Shown piece by piece: positions 28,626 to 38,876 of a DNA stretch of 64,000 bases. The notes under the pieces are model-generated. The model made no database searches. It worked only from the letters and a program-made list of their open reading frames with translations, and had not been told where the DNA came from. Source of the DNA: Bacillota bacterium (GTDB lineage Bacteria > Bacillota > Sulfobacillia > Sulfobacillales > JAIMBI01); contig JAJZWV010000007.1 of NCBI GenBank assembly GCA_021846505.1, forward strand, positions 1 through 64,000, written 5' to 3'. Positions within the stretch are counted from its first letter, which is position 1. The number at the start of each line of letters is the position of its first letter. The position numbers were made by a program, and so were the translations under genes.

Positions 28626-30338
28626 ATGAGTTTGCTTCCCAAAACCAAGCTGGGGCGGTGGGCCTTTGCGGGCATTGGCTCGCTGGGACTGCTGCTGGCC
28701 GCCTGCGGCGGCACGCCTGCGGCAACGGGCAAGGTGCCCACGTCCATCACCTTGGTGGGTGACGTGGCATCCAATCCCACTTGGTGGTTCTCGGTAACCC
28801 CGGTCTCGTTTAACTCCACGTCGAACTTTGCTACCAGCTACATGTATCAGGGCTTGCTCTGGATTTCGAAGAACGACACCATCAACTACAAGCGATCGAT
28901 TGCGAGTAGCATCACGCCCAGCCACAGCGACACGGTGTACACCGTCAAGCTGAACCCCAAGTGGAAGTGGTCCAACGGCAGGCCAGTGACGGCGGCGGAC
29001 TGCGTCTACGCGTGGGAGCTGGCTCACTGGTCGGCCGCCAAGGGCGCACCGTGGGTGGACAGCAACGTGGGATCGCACTCGTTTGATGAAATCACCAATG
29101 CGGTGGCGACAAGCACCCACACGCTGGTCGTCACAGTGGCGAAGCCTATCAGCCCGCTGTATGTGGAGCTGAGCTCGCTGGGCTACCTGAGCCCGGTGCC
29201 CAAGTTTGCGGTTGACAAGTACTCCAACCACAACCAGGAGCTGAAGTGGCTCGAAAAGGTGGGCGTCAACCCCAACAACCCGCTGTTCAAGATTGTGGAC
29301 GGCCCGTACGTCGTGTCCAAGGTGGTCAAGAACCAGTACTTTGACATGACGGCCAACCCGCGCTACGCGGGCCACAAGCCGGCCATCAAGACCATCGTGT
29401 TCCAAAACGAGGCTTCCAACACGACGGCGTTTGCCGCCACGGAGCGCGGCCTGTTTGCCCAGGTCAAGCCCGGTCTTTCCGAATATTCGGCGGGCAAGAA
29501 GCTCAAGCAGTACCTCCAAAAGCCCGTGCAGTACAGCTACGGGTTCCAGATGATTCAGCCCAACTACTCGTCGAGAGCGCCCGTGATTGGGGGCTTGTTC
29601 AACAAGCTGTACTTCCGCCAGGCGATGCAGATGGGCATCAACCAGCCCGCGATGATCACCTCGTTCTACCACGGAGCAGGGATTCCAGAGTGGGCACCCG
29701 TGCCGCGTCGGCCAGCCAGCCCCTTCTACAAGAGCGGTCTGAAGGGCTACGCGTACAATCCGTCCGCCGGCCTGAAGTTGATGGAGTCGCATGGCTGGAA
29801 GCTGAACAGCCAGCACATCCTGACGCGCAATGGCGTGACGCTCAAGTTCACCATGATGGTGACGTCGGGGTCGCCCACCATGACCAACGTGGCCCAGTAC
29901 CTGAAGAGCACGTGGGCCAAAGAGGGCATCGACGTCCATTTGGACCTGCTGCCGTTCAACCAGCTCATCACCTTCGTGACCACGCCCAGCGACACCAACA
30001 AGTGGACGCTCGCGTGGTGGGGCGGGTGGAGCACGGGCCTCGGCTTCCCGCCGCTGTCGCTTTACGAGACCGGCGCCGCCAACAACTTCGGCGGATTCGT
30101 CAGCAAGTCCCTGAACGCGCTGGCGCTGGACACGTACAAGCCCGGCACGCTGTCCCAGGTGTACGCGCGGACCAAGGCCTATGATGTGGCCGCCGCGCAC
30201 GACCTGCCCGTGCTGCTGTTGCCGGAAACTCACCGGCCGTACCAGCTGGTCAAGCCGTGGCTCCATGGAGTGGTGAAGCACTTCGTGCCCATTACGTCAT
30301 ATCAGGAGCTGTGGCGCTGGACCGTTACCGCCCAGTAG
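28626..30338 (+). CDS. ABC transporter substrate-binding lipoprotein, peptide/nickel class (SBP_bac_5)
   Basis: Lipobox LLLAACGG; YTVKLNPKWKWSNGRPVTAADCVYAWE signature. Confidence 0.9.
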   Translation: MSLLPKTKLGRWAFAGIGSLGLLLAACGGTPAATGKVPTSITLVGDVASNPTWWFSVTPVSFNSTSNFATSYMYQGLLWISKNDTINYKRSIASSITPSHSDTVYTVKLNPKWKWSNGRPVTAADCVYAWELAHWSAAKGAPWVDSNVGSHSFDEITNAVATSTHTLVVTVAKPISPLYVELSSLGYLSPVPKFAVDKYSNHNQELKWLEKVGVNPNNPLFKIVDGPYVVSKVVKNQYFDMTANPRYAGHKPAIKTIVFQNEASNTTAFAATERGLFAQVKPGLSEYSAGKKLKQYLQKPVQYSYGFQMIQPNYSSRAPVIGGLFNKLYFRQAMQMGINQPAMITSFYHGAGIPEWAPVPRRPASPFYKSGLKGYAYNPSAGLKLMESHGWKLNSQHILTRNGVTLKFTMMVTSGSPTMTNVAQYLKSTWAKEGIDVHLDLLPFNQLITFVTTPSDTNKWTLAWWGGWSTGLGFPPLSLYETGAANNFGGFVSKSLNALALDTYKPGTLSQVYARTKAYDVAAAHDLPVLLLPETHRPYQLVKPWLHGVVKHFVPITSYQELWRWTVTAQ

Positions 30339-30368
30339 CTCGCTTGATATCGGCACCGCATCTCCAGC

Positions 30369-30398
30369 AGGACCGCCCTCCTTTGAGAGGGCGGTCCT
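30369..30398. terminator. bidirectional intrinsic terminator-like hairpin
   Basis: AGGACCGCCCTC-ctttga-GAGGGCGGTCCT, 12-bp perfect stem between convergent genes. Confidence 0.8.
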
Positions 30399-30400
30399 CA

Positions 30401-31723
30401 TTATTGTGAGGGCAGACTCCTGGGGCTCGCGTGCTGCACCCACCAGCGCGCCACCGCCAGCACCTCCAAATCTCGGCCCGGAGCCCCCATGATTTGAAGC
30501 CCCATGGGCAGGCGCCGATCTCGAGACCAGCCCATCGGCACCGTCACCGCCGGAAAGCCCAGCACGCTGGCGGGCATCGTCAGGGCCACCAGCGCCTCCC
30601 ACACACTGGTGGAGCCCTGCGGCAGCGCCAGCCGCTCCTCACCCGCGCGTGGGGCCACCACCCCCACCGTGGGCATGGCCACGACCAGCGGCCCCAGGCG
30701 CCGCCGGTATGCGCGGATGAGGCTGGCGCGCTCCGCCTGCGCAGCGATGTAGTCGACCGCCGACACGGCGCCCCCTTCCTCCAGCCGCTCGGCCAAGCCG
30801 GGGCGGAGAAGCCGCCGGCGCTCGCTGGCCAGCATCCGCCGATGCACCCAAAAAGACTCGGGCCGCCGGATTGCCAGAAAAATATCGCGCCAGCGCGCCC
30901 AAGGAGCCCACGGCAGGGGCGACAGCTGGGCTCCTGCGCGCTCCATCACCCCGAGGGCCTGCTGCCACGCGGCCGAAACCTCCGCGTCCAGCCGCCCAGA
31001 CCAGTAGCGGTCCGGCAGCCCGATGCGCGGGGGCCGCGGCCTCGCGGCTGCGCCGGCCGCGGCCGGTCCCCCCATCGCGTGAAACAGCGCGGCGGCATCG
31101 TCAACCGAGTGCGCCAGCGGCCCTACGGCATCAAACGACGGGGCCAGCGCCATCACGCCGTCTAGCGGCAAAAGGCCCGCCGTGGGCTTGAAGCCCACCA
31201 CCCCGCACAGCGCGGCCGGAATCCGAATCGATCCGGCCGTGTCGGTGCCCAGTCCTCCCAGCGCCATGCCGGCCGCCAGCGCCGCCGCGGTGCCGCCCGA
31301 CGACCCGCCGGGAATGCGCGCGGGATCCCAGGGGTTGGTGGTGGGCGCGGTGATGACCCCGAATGCCAGCTCCTCCGTGTTAGTTTTGCCCAGCAGCACG
31401 GCGCCTGCGTCCCGCCACCGCCCCACCACCGCGGCGTCGCGCCGGGGGTGGCGCCGGTATGCCCGCGACCCCCCGGTCGTGGGCATGCCGCACACGTCGG
31501 CCAAGTCCTTCACCACCAGCGGCGCCCCTCCCAAGGGCCCGACCGTCGGAGACGCCGCCGCTGCGCGGGATCCGCTGCGGTCATAGTGCAGAAACGCCTT
31601 GACGACCGGCTCCCGCCGCGCGATGGCGGCATCCGCCCTCTGCCACACATCCAGTGCCGTGACTTTCCCCCGGCTCATCTCCCGCTGGACGGCTTGCCAG
31701 TCGGGCCACTCAGGCGAGAACAC
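30401..31723 (-). CDS. amidase (amidase signature family, GatA-like)
   Basis: PLVVKDLADVCGMPTTGGS...GGSSGGTAAALAAGMALGGLGTDTAGSIRIPAALCGVVGFKPT; start approximate. Confidence 0.9.
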   Translation of the reverse strand: MFSPEWPDWQAVQREMSRGKVTALDVWQRADAAIARREPVVKAFLHYDRSGSRAAAASPTVGPLGGAPLVVKDLADVCGMPTTGGSRAYRRHPRRDAAVVGRWRDAGAVLLGKTNTEELAFGVITAPTTNPWDPARIPGGSSGGTAAALAAGMALGGLGTDTAGSIRIPAALCGVVGFKPTAGLLPLDGVMALAPSFDAVGPLAHSVDDAAALFHAMGGPAAAGAAARPRPPRIGLPDRYWSGRLDAEVSAAWQQALGVMERAGAQLSPLPWAPWARWRDIFLAIRRPESFWVHRRMLASERRRLLRPGLAERLEEGGAVSAVDYIAAQAERASLIRAYRRRLGPLVVAMPTVGVVAPRAGEERLALPQGSTSVWEALVALTMPASVLGFPAVTVPMGWSRDRRLPMGLQIMGAPGRDLEVLAVARWWVQHASPRSLPSQ

Positions 31724-32903
31724 CCGCCACCCCCCTTGCCGGATGCCCCACAGGCAGCACTCCGCCCCGCACCAGCGCGCCCAGTGCCGCCACCGCCGTG
31801 CCAATCCGCGGAATAGCGCCACTCGCCAGCCCGCGGTGCCACCCGGACCCATCCAGCCGCTCAGGCGGGCTCAGCCGGCCGGGCTGATCCAGAATGAGAT
31901 TTGAGGCGCCGAGCTTGTCCAGGTCGTGGCACAAGCCGGCCAGCAGCGTGTCCTGCACTAGACCCGGCTCCGAGCCCAGCCGCTCGGCCAGCCGGCCTGC
32001 ATGCAGCGCTGTGCGCTTGGAGCGGTGCACGGCCCACGGCCACTGCTTGTTCACCATCTCGCCAAACACTTCGGCCATGGGCACCAAGCCGCCCTCGAGC
32101 GTCAAGGCGCCTGAGGCGGGATCGGTGGGTGCCACGGCGGCCCGGCCGTGGGGCTCGCGAATGGCGTCACGCCGCCCAAAGAAGTTGGGCTGGTGAAGCA
32201 GCGCCCGCATCGCATCGGCCCGCTCCAGATCAAACCACTGCCCCCGGCGGGCCCGCACGATGTCGCCCGCGCCGGCAGCGCCGGCTCGGTTCCAGGCAAT
32301 CTCCACCTGCTGCGCCAGGTTCGCGATGCGCGCCAGCAGCGGAATGTCGGTGCCCGCTGAGGCCAAGGCGCCGCCCGACCCGTCCCAGTGCTCGTCCAGG
32401 TTCAATACGGCGTCAGGCACCCTGTCATGCCGTCCGAGCCGGCGCCCCCGCAGGGCCCCCACCGTACAGCGATCCCGCTCCAGCGCCCGAGCGGCTCCCG
32501 GCTCTCGCCGCGACAGCGCGGCGATTTGGCCGACGCGCCGGGGAATACTCCCGCCAGGGGCGGCATTGCGCATCGCGCAGCGCACTGGATAAGGCTTCGG
32601 CCAGTCCACCATCTTCCACTCCCGCTTGCCTGCCCGATCGTCGGTGCCAAACCAGGATGACACTTGGTGGGCGTTGGGGGAGCACTCGGCCAGCACAATC
32701 GCGCAAAAGCGCTGCCACGGGCTATCGCCGCCGAGCGGCTGCGCGGCGGCGAGCTGCATGCCCACCCCGCACGCGCGCATGAAGCGGCCCAGTGGCTCTC
32801 CCTCGGTTAAGGCTGAGGCGCGGGACACGGTGGCGATCACCCGAGCGCGGGTCAGTGAGGCGGGGGGAGTGTCCGGCGGAAGCACGGATGCTGGGTTCGA
32901 CAC
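31710..32903 (-). pseudogene. HD/HD-GYP-type phosphohydrolase, probably degenerate
   Basis: LNLDEHWDGSGGAL...IPLLARIANLAQQVEI and HAGRLAERLGSEPGLVQDTLLAGLCHDLDKLGASNLILDQPGRLSPPER|LDGSGWHRGL; the ~40 aa expected between SPPER and LDGSG (with HHE) are absent. Confidence 0.6.
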
Positions 32904-32985
32904 GCTGCCGCCCCCTTTTATCGGACCCGATTCGCCACCAGGCGGCCGAGTCCTGCTGGTGCGGCGGGCGGCTCGCCCCCATCTG

Positions 32986-33258
32986 TCACCAGCCGGTGTC
33001 TTCGCGCTTGAGCCGCACTTCCCAGCCCGAGCGGAGCAAGCGGTAGTCAATCACCCCATGATCCTTCAAAAACAAAACCGACGCGTACACATCGGCATGT
33101 GCCAGGCGATGCGTGGGCACCACGCGCGCCAGCCGCACCCACTGCCCCCGATACCGGAGGCACGCCGCCACGATGCGGGTCATCACCCGCACGCGCGGGC
33201 GCACCGCCCGCCGAAGTCCCATGCCCGGGTGCACCAGCACCATGGTGTTGCGATTCAT
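32986..33258 (-). CDS. small hypothetical protein
   Basis: 90 aa ORF preceded by a plausible RBS (rc AAGGGGGCTTTCC) and a TATACT promoter with upstream direct repeats. Confidence 0.5.
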   Translation of the reverse strand: MNRNTMVLVHPGMGLRRAVRPRVRVMTRIVAACLRYRGQWVRLARVVPTHRLAHADVYASVLFLKDHGVIDYRLLRSGWEVRLKREDTGW

Positions 33259-33390
33259 GGAAAGCCCCCTTCGCGTGTCCGCTCGCCGGGCGCCAGCGGC
33301 TCTACGTGGCCATTGTGCATAGCCGCTCTGAGTATACCCTGAGAATTGCGTTGAGATTGCCTTAAAAGATTTTCGCGGCCGATCCCGGCT

Positions 33391-34596
33391 TTACGAGGAC
33401 TTGGCCCGCCGCCGCAGCACCAGGATCAAGGCTCCGGCCATAGCGAGCCAAAGCGCCAGCGCCGAAAACGCCCACGCAAAGTGCCCCGTGCGATCCAGCA
33501 CCCACCCAAAGGCCGGCGGGTAAAGCGCCGAGCCCAAAAAGACGGCGGACCCGGTCCAGCTCATCGCCTGCCCCGCGCCCCACGCGGGCACACGCTCCCC
33601 CGACCACGTCAGCACCAGCGCATTCCACCCCACCGCGCCAATGCCCATCAGCACCAGAATCACCAGCAGCACGGCGGTGGGCGCCGACGCGGGCGCCCAG
33701 CCAAAAGCCAAGGACGCTAAGGCCGCGAGCCCGGCCGCCACCAGGATGACATCAGGGCGCCGCCCCCCGCGGCGGTCGGACACCCACCCCAGGCCTACGC
33801 GCCCGAAGCCGCCGCCCACCTGCACCAGCGCTAAGCCCAAGCCGGCGGCGGCCACGGTCCAGCCATGCCGCGTGGTCAGATCGGCGATGGTGAAGGTCAG
33901 CACCGAGTACTGGGCCGCCACCAGCATCATGCCCACCGCCATCGGCCCGATCGCCGGCCGGAGCCACGACAGCCCGGGCAGGCGGGCCGCCGGTGCCGAG
34001 CCGACACCTGGCCGCCGAATGGCCAGCCCAAAGGCCCAGGCACTGGCCAGCACGAGCGCCGCGATGGCGAAAAACACCCCGCCCGTCCCCAGTCCTGGCA
34101 CCAGCAGGGGAATCGCCACCGCCCCGGCGGCCGCACCCAGCGGCACGCCGGTTTGCCGAATGCCCATCACCATGCCGCGCGCTCGGCCCGCAAACGCATC
34201 AAACACCGCACGCGTGCCCGCGCTCGGAATGGCACCAAGGCCCATGCCCACCACGAACAAGCCGGCCAGCAGCGGCCCGTACCCGTGCACGCGGGCTACA
34301 CCCGCCCCCGCCAGCACGGCCCACAGCCCGCCCACCGCTAAGAGCCAGCGAGGCCCGATGCGGTCCACCAGCACTCCCGCGGCGGTGAGGCCCACCATCA
34401 TGCCGAGCGAGATGGCCGACACCAGGGCCCCCATTTGGCTGAACGACAGGTGCAGGGCTGCCCGGAAAAACACTGCCAGCACGGCCACGCCCTGCTGACT
34501 CAGCGAGGCGCCGGCCTGCGAGAGGGTAGCGAGCGACAGAAATAGCCACGGGGCCGTACGGGCGTGAAATCCCTGCGGATCCCAGGGGGATGGCAT
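33391..34596 (-). CDS. MFS transporter
   Basis: ~12 TM, GLTAAGVLVDRIGPRWLLAVGGL motif; start approximate. Confidence 0.88.
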   Translation of the reverse strand: MPSPWDPQGFHARTAPWLFLSLATLSQAGASLSQQGVAVLAVFFRAALHLSFSQMGALVSAISLGMMVGLTAAGVLVDRIGPRWLLAVGGLWAVLAGAGVARVHGYGPLLAGLFVVGMGLGAIPSAGTRAVFDAFAGRARGMVMGIRQTGVPLGAAAGAVAIPLLVPGLGTGGVFFAIAALVLASAWAFGLAIRRPGVGSAPAARLPGLSWLRPAIGPMAVGMMLVAAQYSVLTFTIADLTTRHGWTVAAAGLGLALVQVGGGFGRVGLGWVSDRRGGRRPDVILVAAGLAALASLAFGWAPASAPTAVLLVILVLMGIGAVGWNALVLTWSGERVPAWGAGQAMSWTGSAVFLGSALYPPAFGWVLDRTGHFAWAFSALALWLAMAGALILVLRRRAKSS

Positions 34597-34700
34597 AGCG
34601 GCGACCGGGTCCACCTCCTTTGCGGCCCCGGCCAACCGTACTGGCTCGCCCGCCCCGCGCATATGGTTCGGCAAATTCACCGCGGATCGGAGGTCGCGCG

Positions 34701-35207
34701 ATGCCCCGCCTATCCTCAAACCTGTCTTCACGCCGCGTCGTGGCCGCAGGCTTGGCGGCCACGCTGGTGCTCACCCTGGCGCTCGCCGCCGGGCCCGCGA
34801 TCGGGGCGCCCCCGCTAAACTTGCCCCTCTGGGATGGCACGCTGTTCACCCTCAACTTAACGCTTGCGGTCGGCTTCGGCTACCTGGTGCACTTTGCAGT
34901 CGGGGTGGTGCTGGCGTCGCTGTATGTCCAGGTGGTGGCACCGCGGCTCACGGCGGAGCCGTGGCTGAAAGGGGCCATATTTGGCACGATGGTGTGGGCC
35001 GCTCTCCTGCTGATCGGCTTGCCCCTGTTTGATGCCCTAGATCCGCTAGTGGCGAACGGCCTCATGGCCGCCCCCGGCGTGGCCGCCCTGGGGCTGGGAG
35101 TCGCCGCGCCGCCCATGCTCTTGGTGGCCCACCTGCTGTATGGCGCAGTGCTGGGCCAGCTGACTGGAGACAATGCTGTGAAGGTAGTGCGCCGCCGCGC
35201 CTTTTGA
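34701..35207 (+). CDS. hypothetical integral membrane protein
   Basis: 168 aa, ~4 hydrophobic segments, RBS GGAGG upstream. Confidence 0.65.
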   Translation: MPRLSSNLSSRRVVAAGLAATLVLTLALAAGPAIGAPPLNLPLWDGTLFTLNLTLAVGFGYLVHFAVGVVLASLYVQVVAPRLTAEPWLKGAIFGTMVWAALLLIGLPLFDALDPLVANGLMAAPGVAALGLGVAAPPMLLVAHLLYGAVLGQLTGDNAVKVVRRRAF

Positions 35208-35312
35208 CGAAGCGCCCCTGGCTCTCACCATGCTCCCATCGGCCCGTCCGACTTTGGGCGGATGCGGTCGGGGCGGACAGCGGGTACGATAGCCCCACAA
35301 GGAGGGGGTGCT

Positions 35313-36920
35313 GTGCGCGAGTCGCCACCCCGGCCTTCGCCTCGCCCGGCCGCGCCGAGCTTATCGGAGCGCGCCCCGGAGCCGGCGGTGGCCATTTTGA
35401 ACCAGGTGGGCTCACTGCTGAACGAGGAGCCCGACGTCGTGGCCGCGATGAATCGCGTGCTGCCACGCCTCACCGCGGCCCTGGGATTGCACACCGCCTG
35501 GATGTTTTTGCTGCGAGCCGATGGCGCCACGGTCGACCGCATCGCCTCCAGCGGCCTGCCCGCCGCCCTGGCCCAGCGGCGCCGGGCGGCGCTGCGCGAA
35601 GGACCATGCTTCTGCCAGGATGCTTTCCGGGCGGGCCACCTCACCCGCGCCGTCAACATGGTGGAGTGCAGCCGGCTCAGAGGGGCCAGTGGGGACAAAG
35701 GCGGCCTGATGTTTCACGCCTCCGTGCCCCTGACGTCCAAGGGCCGGCGGCTTGGCATTCTGAACGTGGCCAGCCCGGGCCGCGAGCTGTTCGGCAAAGA
35801 GGCCTTGGCGGTCTTGTCGGCGGTAGGCCAGCAGGTGGCGGTCGCCATCGACCGCACGCGGCTTTATCGGGATGTGGACCGGCGTGCCGTGGCGCTCACC
35901 GCCCTGCAGGAGGCAGTGGCCGACCTGCAGGCGGCACACACCCACCAGGCGGTCGCCGAGCGGGTGCTTGACGCCGCGCGGAGCCGATTCGGGGCGATGC
36001 GAGCGGCGATGTGGCTCCGCAGCGCGGGGCAGCAGCCGCCGGGCTGGGTTAGGGCCCCCCGGAGAGGTGGCGGGGTGGTGCCTCTGGGTCCTCCGGCTCG
36101 CGGGCGTGTGGGCCCGGGATCCCCGTGGCACCCGGGCACGCCGCATCCGGCCGACGTTCTCCCCCTGGAGGCGTCCGGCCACGTGGTGGGCGTGCTGTCG
36201 CTGGTGTTAAATCCCCGGGAGCCCGACAGCCATCCCGTGCTGCGGTCAGTGCTGCAGGCATATGCCACCCACATTGCTCTGGCGCTGGCCAACGTCCAGC
36301 TGCTGGCGGAGACTGAGCGGCTGGGCGCCTTGGAAGAGCGCCAGCGGCTCGCGCGCGAGCTGCATGACGCCGTGAGCCAGGAGCTGTTTTCCGCCACACT
36401 CACGCTGGCCGCTGCGGAGCGCCTCGTGGGGAGCCCCTCCGAGGCCGCGCCGGTGCTGGCCGAAGCGCGGAGCGAGGTACAGCATGCGCTGGCCGAAATG
36501 CGCGCACTGGTGTATGAGTTGTCGCCACCGGACGATGACCGCTTGGAGGCGGCTTTGCGCCGCCTCGCTCAAGCAGCGGGGGCCACCCTGGCGTTTCATG
36601 CGGACAATCCCCCCTCGGTGGAGGTGCGGCGCGCGCTGTTTCGGATTGCGCAGGAAGCCGTGCACAATGCGCTGCGCCACGCCGAGAAAAGTGCCGTCGC
36701 ACTCCGCTGCATCCCGCTGGGCCGCGGCTTGTCGCTCACGATTGCCGACGCGGGCCCCGGATTCAATCCCGACCGCGCACCCCAAGGGCTGGGCTTGAGC
36801 CACATGCGCGCGCGCGCGGCGGCCATCGGGGCAGATCTGGACATCGTGAGTCGGCCAGGCGCAGGCACAGTGGTGCGCGTGGAATGGGATCCGTCGCGAC
36901 CGCCGGCGGTGCCGCAGTGA
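35313..36920 (+). CDS. GAF-domain sensor histidine kinase (NarL/DegS type)
   Basis: GAF region, LGALEERQRLARELHDAVSQELFS (HisKA_3), HATPase end GLGLSHMRARAAAIGADLDIVSRPGAGT; RBS AAGGAGGG. Confidence 0.9.
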   Translation: MRESPPRPSPRPAAPSLSERAPEPAVAILNQVGSLLNEEPDVVAAMNRVLPRLTAALGLHTAWMFLLRADGATVDRIASSGLPAALAQRRRAALREGPCFCQDAFRAGHLTRAVNMVECSRLRGASGDKGGLMFHASVPLTSKGRRLGILNVASPGRELFGKEALAVLSAVGQQVAVAIDRTRLYRDVDRRAVALTALQEAVADLQAAHTHQAVAERVLDAARSRFGAMRAAMWLRSAGQQPPGWVRAPRRGGGVVPLGPPARGRVGPGSPWHPGTPHPADVLPLEASGHVVGVLSLVLNPREPDSHPVLRSVLQAYATHIALALANVQLLAETERLGALEERQRLARELHDAVSQELFSATLTLAAAERLVGSPSEAAPVLAEARSEVQHALAEMRALVYELSPPDDDRLEAALRRLAQAAGATLAFHADNPPSVEVRRALFRIAQEAVHNALRHAEKSAVALRCIPLGRGLSLTIADAGPGFNPDRAPQGLGLSHMRARAAAIGADLDIVSRPGAGTVVRVEWDPSRPPAVPQ

Positions 36921-37555
36921 TTCGGGTGCTGTTAGTGGACGACCACCCGGTAGTCCTTCAAGGCTTGAAATCTTACCTGGCACTGGACGAGCAGATTGAC
37001 GTGGCTGCCGCCGTAGGCACCGCAGCTAAAGCGCTGCAGCTGGTCAGCGCGCCGGGCGCCGCCGCCCCCGACGTAGTCCTGATGGACATGCATCTGCCGG
37101 ACATGGACGGCCCGCAGGCGGTGCGCGCCTTAAAGGCGCGCTGTCCGGCCGCGGTGGTGGTGGCGCTGTCCAGCTTTGCCGAAGACAGCCTGGTCGTGGC
37201 CGCTCTGCGGGCGGGGGCGGCTGGCTATCTCTTTAAATCGATTCCGCCGGAGCAGCTGCTGGAGGCCGTGAAGGCCGCGGCGGCGGGGGTGCCCGTGCTA
37301 CACCCCGACGTCCAGCGCCTGCTGCTGATGCACGCCGCCCAGCATGCCCAAGCCGAATCGCTGTCGGCGCGGGAGCTTGAAGTGCTGCAGTGCATGGGGC
37401 GCGGGCTGTCCAACAAAGAGATTGGCGCGGCGCTGCACATCACCGAAAAGACCGTCAAGACCCACGTCAGCCACATCCTGGCCAAGCTGAATGTGCAGGA
37501 CCGCACCCAAGCCGTGCTGGCCGGCATCCGCGACCACTACATCGCGGCGCCTTAG
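36917..37555 (+). CDS. NarL/LuxR-family response regulator
   Basis: IRVLLVDDHPVVLQGL, LSARELEVLQCMGRGLSNKEIGAALHITEKTVKTHVSHILAKL; GTGA overlap with kinase stop. Confidence 0.95.
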   Translation: MIRVLLVDDHPVVLQGLKSYLALDEQIDVAAAVGTAAKALQLVSAPGAAAPDVVLMDMHLPDMDGPQAVRALKARCPAAVVVALSSFAEDSLVVAALRAGAAGYLFKSIPPEQLLEAVKAAAAGVPVLHPDVQRLLLMHAAQHAQAESLSARELEVLQCMGRGLSNKEIGAALHITEKTVKTHVSHILAKLNVQDRTQAVLAGIRDHYIAAP

Positions 37556-38580
37556 CCGCTCGCCACGGTGAGATTGGCCAACGTGGCCCCCACCGTGCCG
37601 CTGGGACCCTCCACCACCACGGTGGTGCCCGACACGGTCACCGAGGCGTACACGCCACCGCCGGGCACGTCGCGCTCGGCAACCGTGCGGCCATCCACCA
37701 CCACGTCAGTGGCGCTGCCTTTCGCGTAGGGGCCCGCGGGTCCGGCCTTCCACTCGGTAGCCAGCACGGGCGCGCCGCTGCTGGCGTCGTACTGCATCAA
37801 GAGCTCCTGACCATAGGTCGCGGACCGGACAACGTCGACGCTTTCCAGCACCAGTCCGGCATGCACCGTCGGCACCACCACCGAGTACGACAACGCTGCC
37901 GTGGCCGTCGTGAGGGCGCTGAGGACGGTTGGCGTGGTGTTCACGGCGGTAGCGCCGCTCGGTGGGAGGAATCGGAATGTGCTGCCAGGGATGGGGACCG
38001 TGGTGGTGAAGGCATCCACCTTGAGCACCATCGTCGTGGCTCCCTCATGCAGCTTCAGCGCCACCGGGTTCAAAGCTTTGGACACCGTCAGCGATCCGGA
38101 CGCCGCCTGGCCAGCCAGCTGGCCCCGAAAGGAAATCACCGTGGCTCCGCTGACGGCCTTTTGGTGTTCGAACCGGACACTCCGGAGAAATCCCGCCCAA
38201 TCGAAGGTGACCCAGCGGAGGCCATAGCCGGTGGTCGGCAGCGACGACTCCACTCCATACTGGCTGCTGCCTGACTGGTATGTCCACACGTTGGTGCCAT
38301 CGTCCACCGTGGTGCTGGTGCGGCCGGCCGCATTCGTCAGCGACTCCGACACCCGACGGCCGCTCACTTTGACGACTGCGCTGGCATATGACGTCCTTTG
38401 CTGGCTGTCGCGCATGGCCGCCACCCGCACCGTGAGCGTGTGCGCCGCGGCGGCCCGCGCGGCCAGGGCGGCATGCAGGCGCGCGAGCCCGCTGGGGCTG
38501 CCAGACACCGACGGCAAGCCGCCGCAGGCGGCCAGCAGCCCCACCAGCGCCACCAGCAGCCAGCCTGCATGCCGATGCAC
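37552..38580 (-). CDS. secreted lipoprotein, LolA/DUF4367-like
   Basis: VHRHAGWLLVALVGLLAACGG lipobox; beta-rich body. Family assignment tentative. Confidence 0.7.
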   Translation of the reverse strand: MHRHAGWLLVALVGLLAACGGLPSVSGSPSGLARLHAALAARAAAAHTLTVRVAAMRDSQQRTSYASAVVKVSGRRVSESLTNAAGRTSTTVDDGTNVWTYQSGSSQYGVESSLPTTGYGLRWVTFDWAGFLRSVRFEHQKAVSGATVISFRGQLAGQAASGSLTVSKALNPVALKLHEGATTMVLKVDAFTTTVPIPGSTFRFLPPSGATAVNTTPTVLSALTTATAALSYSVVVPTVHAGLVLESVDVVRSATYGQELLMQYDASSGAPVLATEWKAGPAGPYAKGSATDVVVDGRTVAERDVPGGGVYASVTVSGTTVVVEGPSGTVGATLANLTVASG

Positions 38581-38876
38581 GGCCGCCACCTCCCTCGATT
38601 TGCTGACGGCCCACCGGCAAAGCCGCCGATGGCTGTCCCGTCCCTGGATCCTACGCCGTTGGCGCCGAGGCTTCAACCCGCCCGTGCAATTCGCATCCAG
38701 CTGCTAGACACGCCACGTCTAAGCCGCTTAAGATTGGTGCGACCACATGCAAGCCTCAAGCGATCTGGGCGCGACTCCATAACTCTGTCCGATGCTGGCG
38801 AGATGGACGAGCCGAACCGAACTCCGATGAACACGTGAACACGATGACTCGGAATTGAGAGGCAGGATGAGAAGAC

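Noticed and set aside
28107-30281. 724-aa minus-strand ORF
   Set aside because: Antisense to the substrate-binding protein, whose plus-strand frame has lipobox and SBP_bac_5 motifs.
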